Positions 5,919 to 10,304 of a stretch of 10,304 nt of DNA are shown piece after piece. The position numbers and the translations under genes were made by a program. The stretch spans positions 1 through 10,304 of the forward strand of contig JAAAUF010001210.1 in the NCBI GenBank assembly GCA_015499985.1. The letters run 5' to 3'. The DNA comes from Haplosporangium gracile (Eukaryota > Mortierellomycota > Mortierellomycetes > Mortierellales > Mortierellaceae). The first letter of the stretch is position 1, and every line of letters begins with the position of its first letter. The notes below the pieces were generated by a model. The model was not told where the DNA came from, did not search any database, and saw only the letters and a program-made list of their open reading frames with translations.

Positions 5919-8900
5919 ATGGATGACACTCCACCGACCAGCCCCACCTCGCCCATCTCCCCTTACCAGGCACACTCCTCCTATGCTCACCAACAACAGC
6001 AGCAGAGGTATACATTATCAGCAGCCTAATAGACTTTCGCACAACCGGTTAACACTTTTATGCTTTTGTCTTCAAGCCAAAGTCAAGGAGAAACAGAACT
6101 GCTTCGTTCATTATGCTTTTTTCGGTGCCCGCCCAGTCTTTGACGAAACGCGGTCCCTGGGTTGTTCTTTGTTTCTGCCCTGAGTCTTTTTACTTTTTTA
6201 CTTTTTTTAACCCATCCTTGTTTCGAAGCGCTTTGAACAATTAAGCGAGCGAACGGACAGTGAATTCTTGAACGGTCGGTTGGGACAGCCAGGAAGGAAG
6301 GAACAAGCAGAAGCAGAGGCAAAGGCAGAGGCAAGCGAAAGAGGGGAAGGAAGGGGGCAGTAACCTTCAGCCTAACTCTCACGCTCTTTGAGTGGAGTGG
6401 GGTCACAGCCTTTCTCCTTTTGTCCACTTTTTTTTTCACCCCCGACAGAGAGAAGTGAGCAAAAAAAAATGAACAACACCAGGCAACAGGACACACACCA
6501 TTAGCAGTAACCAGCGACCCCTTACTCACTCATTCGTCCCTTACCCCAACGGCCAACAGTTCAATGGAAACGTCTAAAAAGAATAATGCCAAAAAAAGGC
6601 GACAAAAAGGAAGATGAAGAAGAATAGGGGGGAAACGATGAGGTCAACTTGATCAATCGACTACCACCACGCTCTCATCATCTTTTTCTTCTTCCTCTTC
6701 TTCCACTTCTCCACTTGTACCCTTCTTCGACCCATTTGTTCCTGTCACTAACGAGACTCTCGCCTTGCATTACTCCTACAACAACAATAAAAGGTCAAGG
6801 GTACACTCGCCTCCACCGTCCAGCAAGAATCCCAACACCAGCCGCGCGTTCGGACATTCGACCTCAGGAGACTCTTCCTACATCCCGAAGCACTCGTCGT
6901 CACAGTCATCCTCCGCCGCTGCTCCTGGCGCAGACACAAGTATCAACAGCATCAGCAGCACCCACAGCTACAACAGTCTCAATAGCAGCACTCAAGGATA
7001 CAGTAGCAACATCATCCGCGAGGGCACCAGCATTGTCAGCAACAGCATTCTCAACAACACCATCAACCAGTCCATCGCCCACAGTTCCGGAGGAGGATTG
7101 AACAGTAACGACAGCTTCTTTGCCGTCAAACAGAGCAATATCTCGCGTGGAATCTCAACCAATCTCTTGACAACCAGTCCCAGAGCATCCCCCATCACCC
7201 CCGCCGCCGCCGCCGCCCAACAACAACAACAACAGCAGGATAGAGCACCCAGCACCAACACTTCTCCTTCGACTTCAGGACATATCACCCGCCCTCCAAT
7301 GTCTTCTCAAAGACCTCGTGACAACATCAGTAGTAAGATTACTGGACATATCCCTTCGTTAGCCAACACTTCATTCTCCTCGGCTGGCTCTCCCGACGGC
7401 TCGATGACTTCTGGATCCATTGTTCAGAGCGTTATCCCAGTGCCATTGATGGCAACATCCCCACAGGATAATTCCTTGCCGGCTCAAGGATCTATATCGA
7501 CAGTGGCCCTGTCTGCTGCCAAAGGAACGGCATTAGAGACAACAGCTCTCGCCACAGGGACAGGAAACGTTACTAAGTCTGCTACGGCTGGTTCGGACCA
7601 TTACACCACCGCTGTTACTGTACCTTCGGCGTCTACTCAACGGAGCCATCAACGGTCGCAGCAGACCAACCATGGCAGCTCTAGCGGTCATAACGGAACG
7701 AACGGACACGATCGCAGTCATGGACGCCAGGCGGAGTCAACATCCTCGTCCACCAAGCACCGAGCAAGGACGGAGGGCAGCAAGGACGCCCCACGACCCA
7801 GCGCAACTGTGTCGCCTGCGCCTATTCCGGCCATGCACTGGACTCGTGCTAAGGTTCATGGACAGATCCCGCCCAAGGACCTTCGAGCCCAGACTGTCAA
7901 CCTTGTTGGAGAGTCTGTCTATGTCTTTGGAGGGTGCGACCCTAAGAACTGCTTCAACACCCTGTACATTTTCGATGCCGGTAAGCATTATCTTTGATGA
8001 CTGGAGGTGAAAATAGGGTATGGGTGTTTCGTTGGTCACAGGAGCAGGATCTCATCTTTTCTGGTTTAAATTGCTCTTTCTCGTCTCATATTAGATACCA
8101 TGCACTGGTCGCAACCCAAAACATATGGATCTATTCCTCCACCTTGCCGCGCTCATTCTTCTACTCTTGTCGACAACAAGCGTCTCTACGTGTTTGGCGG
8201 TGGAGATGGACCTCAGTACTTTAACGAACTCTACATGCTCGACACAGGTAATAAGCTCGTGGCACTATATGATCAAGTGGTTTGCCTAGATGAAGAAGAC
8301 ATGGACATTGACATATTCCACCTTGCACTATAACGGATAGATACCCTGACTTGGACGAACCCACAGACGACTGGAAAGCGACCCCGTCGTCGCCGTGCTC
8401 ATACGACCTGCGTCTACAACAATTGCATCTATGTCTTTGGAGGCGGTGACGGAGTCCAGGCATTGAACGACACATATCAGCTGAACCTAGCAGACATGCA
8501 TTGGACGGAACTGAAGACAACTGGCGCGATCCCCATCTCGAGAGGCTACCATACCAGCAACTTGATCAAAAACCATTTCATTGTGTACGGTGGAAGCGAT
8601 GGCCACGAGTGCTTCTCCGATGTGCATGTTCTTGATCTTGGTATGTTCACCTTGCCTTTGTTGCGTTAATTGATGATGTACGGTTGTCATGCGCAACATG
8701 AAGACTGATCATCATCATCATCATTGTACATTTTGTTTTTCATTTAAATAGAAACGAAGGAGTGGACGAAGATAGACGTTAACAGGCCACTGCCAAGGCT
8801 ATCACACACGGCGACACAGATCGGATCTTATCTATTTGTTATTGGAGGACACGATGGAAGCCGGTATTCGTGCGACGTGATGATGCTCAATCTGGTGACA

Positions 8901-9104
8901 TGGTCATGGGAAACACGCAAGGTGTACGGTATCCCACCTGCAGGGCGAGGCTACCACGCATCGCTTCTGTACGACTCGCGGTTGTTCATGTTTGGAGGAT
9001 ACGATGGTCAGACTGTGTTTGACGACATTTATATCCTGGATCTGAGCACATGCGCGTACTTGCCCCAGATCACTGACTTCCAGGTACTAAAGGATGCGCT
9101 GTGA
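5919..9104 (+). CDS. Six-Kelch-repeat protein with long disordered N-terminus, about 693 aa, five exons
   Basis: Proposed exons: 5919-6007, 6794-7980, 8095-8247, 8341-8640 and 8752-9104; the sum is 2082 nt and closes in frame at TGA. The ATG lies in CAACCATGG. Residues 1-370 are Ser/Thr/Pro/Asn-rich and probably disordered, with A5Q7 at about 167-178. Six Kelch repeats start near residue 377, each with an HxW or TxxW strand, a Pro-rich loop, an FGG, YGG or IGG doublet and a closing LD or LN. Their cores are YVFGGCD, YVFGGGDG (twice), IVYGGSDG, FVIGGHDG and FMFGGYDG. They should form a six-bladed beta-propeller for protein binding. The C-terminal CAYLPQITDF matches the end I expect for a widespread fungal Kelch family often annotated as tip elongation aberrant (Tea1)-like or galactose-oxidase-like. 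No galactose oxidase catalytic domain is seen, and a polarity role is only inference. Introns 2-4 (114, 93 and 111 nt) are secure. Intron 1 is the weak point: AG at 6822-6823 also keeps frame (10 residues shorter). Confidence 0.85.
6008..6793 (+). other. Proposed intron 1 of the Kelch gene, 786 nt
   Basis: The donor AG|GTATAC follows a Gln run. The acceptor AAAAG at 6793 is the first usable AG after CTAAC at 6748-6752, and it joins AG to G in phase 2 so that the downstream frame is kept. The tract before the branch site is strongly pyrimidine-rich. A second acceptor in frame (CCAG at 6823) and a much shorter intron ending at 6076 are alternatives. The interior holds A/G-rich repeats (about 6290-6360) and no recognisable gene. 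Confidence 0.5.
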
Positions 9105-9284
9105 TCGGTGATGATTTTGGGGAGCAGTTGGGCGTGATCAATGGACCGTTTGGGTTGGTCGAACTGAAATAGTCCCCGTTGTTGCTGGTTGGTTAGTTGA
9201 TACTATAGATCTTGTTGAGACGCGACTACAACAACTCTTTAGAGAGCGACGACTTCAGTTGGTCAGCCCAGTACTAAGTAACAT

Positions 9285-9290
9285 AATAAA
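9285..9290 (+). terminator. AATAAA polyadenylation signal of the Kelch gene
   Basis: AATAAA lies 181 nt after the Kelch stop in CATAATAAAAAAG. The spacing is almost the same as for the CYSTM gene (190 nt). The cleavage site is not determined. Confidence 0.5.
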
Positions 9291-9743
9291 AAAGTACAGT
9301 ACATTTGACCGTCAAACACTACAGCCTTCTTTGATTTATCCCAAGCAAGAGACGAGAGCAAAACGTAAACGAGGAATGAACAAAAGAGTGGGTGGTCTTC
9401 ATTCTTACTGAGCCCATTGGTCAATTTTTGCCACCATGTGTTCAGTTCAGGAAAATTCATATATCCAAGTTCAAGACCTCTTGTCGTAGCGATCCTCCTG
9501 GCACTGGATGAATGATCAGTCCTCCGTCTTTCTGTGAGGTATGCTCTTGTCGTCGTTCTTTCCTTCTTCCCATACCTTTCGCATTGAGCTCTTTTCGTTT
9601 GTGGATACAGATGATGGTTTACTTGAGCCAGTTGTAGGTACTCAGCCACGATACACGATGATGCCCGCATGTTCTTTCTTCTCTCGTTATTAAAAACGAA
9701 TGGCGCAAAAAGGGTGTATGTCAATGTATATGTGTCCTGAATG
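9291..9743. other. Intergenic stretch downstream of the Kelch gene
   Basis: I recognise no family here. The only notable item is a minus-strand frame from an ATG at 9670 to a stop at 9263 (135 codons). Its C-terminal codons cover the AATAAA of the convergent Kelch gene. Its product shows no motif I know. Confidence 0.4.
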
Positions 9744-10304
9744 TTGTGGCCTGGCGTTAGTTGAGAGCAACATTCAAGTTACTAATTGTGTGAGCCATTC
9801 TTACTTTCAACTTTTTTTTACTCTTTACTCTTTACTTTTTTTTTCCTTTTCTTTTTCCTTTTCTTTTTCCTTTTCTCTGTTCTCCGCCTCCCTTTTTTCT
9901 GACGTTATTTTCTTTTTTCTTTTTTCTTTTTTTCATACAACTCCTTTCTCCCTTGTTTTTTTTCCTACCTTTTGTCACCAACTAACCAAACCCCTTTACG
10001 AATTCCGCTCTCTCCTTGAACAACCAGTCAAGGTTACTTCAAACAAACAACGGGCCAACAACTTCACCAGCTCTCCTCGGAAAACGCAGAGACCCTTTCA
10101 CGCACCCCGCACGACGACACCAGCAGCAGCAGAGGCGACCCTTTCTTTCACTCTCTCCCTCTTCTTCTCCTCCTCCTCTCCCGCCGCCGCCGCCGCTTCC
10201 TCCCGACAGCGACACACAACCCTCCGCTTTTCACATACCAACAATACCAGACTAAAACAACAAACAGCTCATTTGACAGAAAGTGGAGTGAAGAAGAATT
10301 AAAA
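9744..10304 (+). promoter_or_regulatory. ATG-free pyrimidine-rich leader, probably of a gene beyond the right edge
   Basis: There is no ATG on the plus strand from 9744 to the end, 561 nt. The first half is T/C-rich, including a CCTTTTCTTTTT unit repeated about 2.6 times (9845-9875) and T-rich runs to about 9965. The second half has CAG (about 10121-10132) and CCG (about 10181-10195) triplets and ends CA-rich. This is the same profile as the leaders before 1914 and 5919, so a plus-strand start just outside the window is expected. A CTAAC at about 9981-9985 followed by CCAG at about 10026 could belong to a 5' UTR intron. Confidence 0.45.

Noticed and set aside
6083..6529. Minus-strand 148-codon frame
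   Set aside because: It begins with GTG, lies wholly inside proposed Kelch intron 1, and is low complexity (Leu/Pro runs from a purine-rich repeat on the other strand).
8641..8751. Possible C/D-box snoRNA in Kelch intron 4 (TGATGA and CTGA present)
   Set aside because: The two boxes are only about 30 nt apart, too close for a C/D snoRNA, and the base before TGATGA does not fit the C box.
9700..10302. Plus-strand 200-codon frame at the right end
   Set aside because: It is almost all Phe/Ser/Leu followed by Thr/Ala, as expected from the T/C-rich leader and triplet repeats. It starts before the ATG-free leader and shows no domain.

Overview
The window looks like nuclear DNA of a filamentous fungus. 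Genes are split by GT-AG introns with near-consensus donors (GTAAGT, GTATGT, GTAATA) and CTAAC/CTGAC-like branch sites. Start codons sit in CAAC/CACC contexts after long pyrimidine-rich leaders without ATG, and AATAAA follows the stops. The three proteins and the CAA/CAG-rich microsatellites fit an early-diverging fungus, with Mortierella-type fungi my best guess. That placement is inference; nothing here is a taxonomic marker.

Layout. (1) Positions 1-804, minus strand: the N-terminal 268 residues of a membrane protein resembling the YeiH/UPF0324 'putative sulfate exporter' family; the gene runs off the left edge. (2) 805-1913: a divergent intergenic region with a 23-nt A tract, CAA/GAA microsatellites, one CACGTG box and a pyrimidine-rich leader. 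(3) 1914-4021, plus strand: a four-exon gene for a 113-residue CYSTM (cysteine-rich transmembrane module) protein. Its second intron is about 1.5 kb and its third exon only 34 nt. (4) 4022-5918: 3' UTR with AATAAA, about 1.3 kb in which I recognise no gene, then the leader of the next gene. (5) 5919-9104, plus strand: a five-exon gene for a roughly 693-residue protein with a long disordered Ser/Gln-rich N-terminus and six C-terminal Kelch repeats. (6) 9105-10304: 3' UTR with AATAAA, a stretch with one doubtful minus-strand ORF, and a 561-nt ATG-free pyrimidine-rich leader that predicts another plus-strand gene beyond the right edge.

The three genes do not form an obvious pathway. Only the first two share a divergent promoter region. 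The most informative points are the CYSTM gene structure, where an in-frame TAA lies inside the 5' splice site so that splicing decides whether the Cys-rich tail exists, and the match between Kelch repeats and phase-1 exons. I found no rRNA, tRNA, CRISPR array, recognisable transposon or virus.
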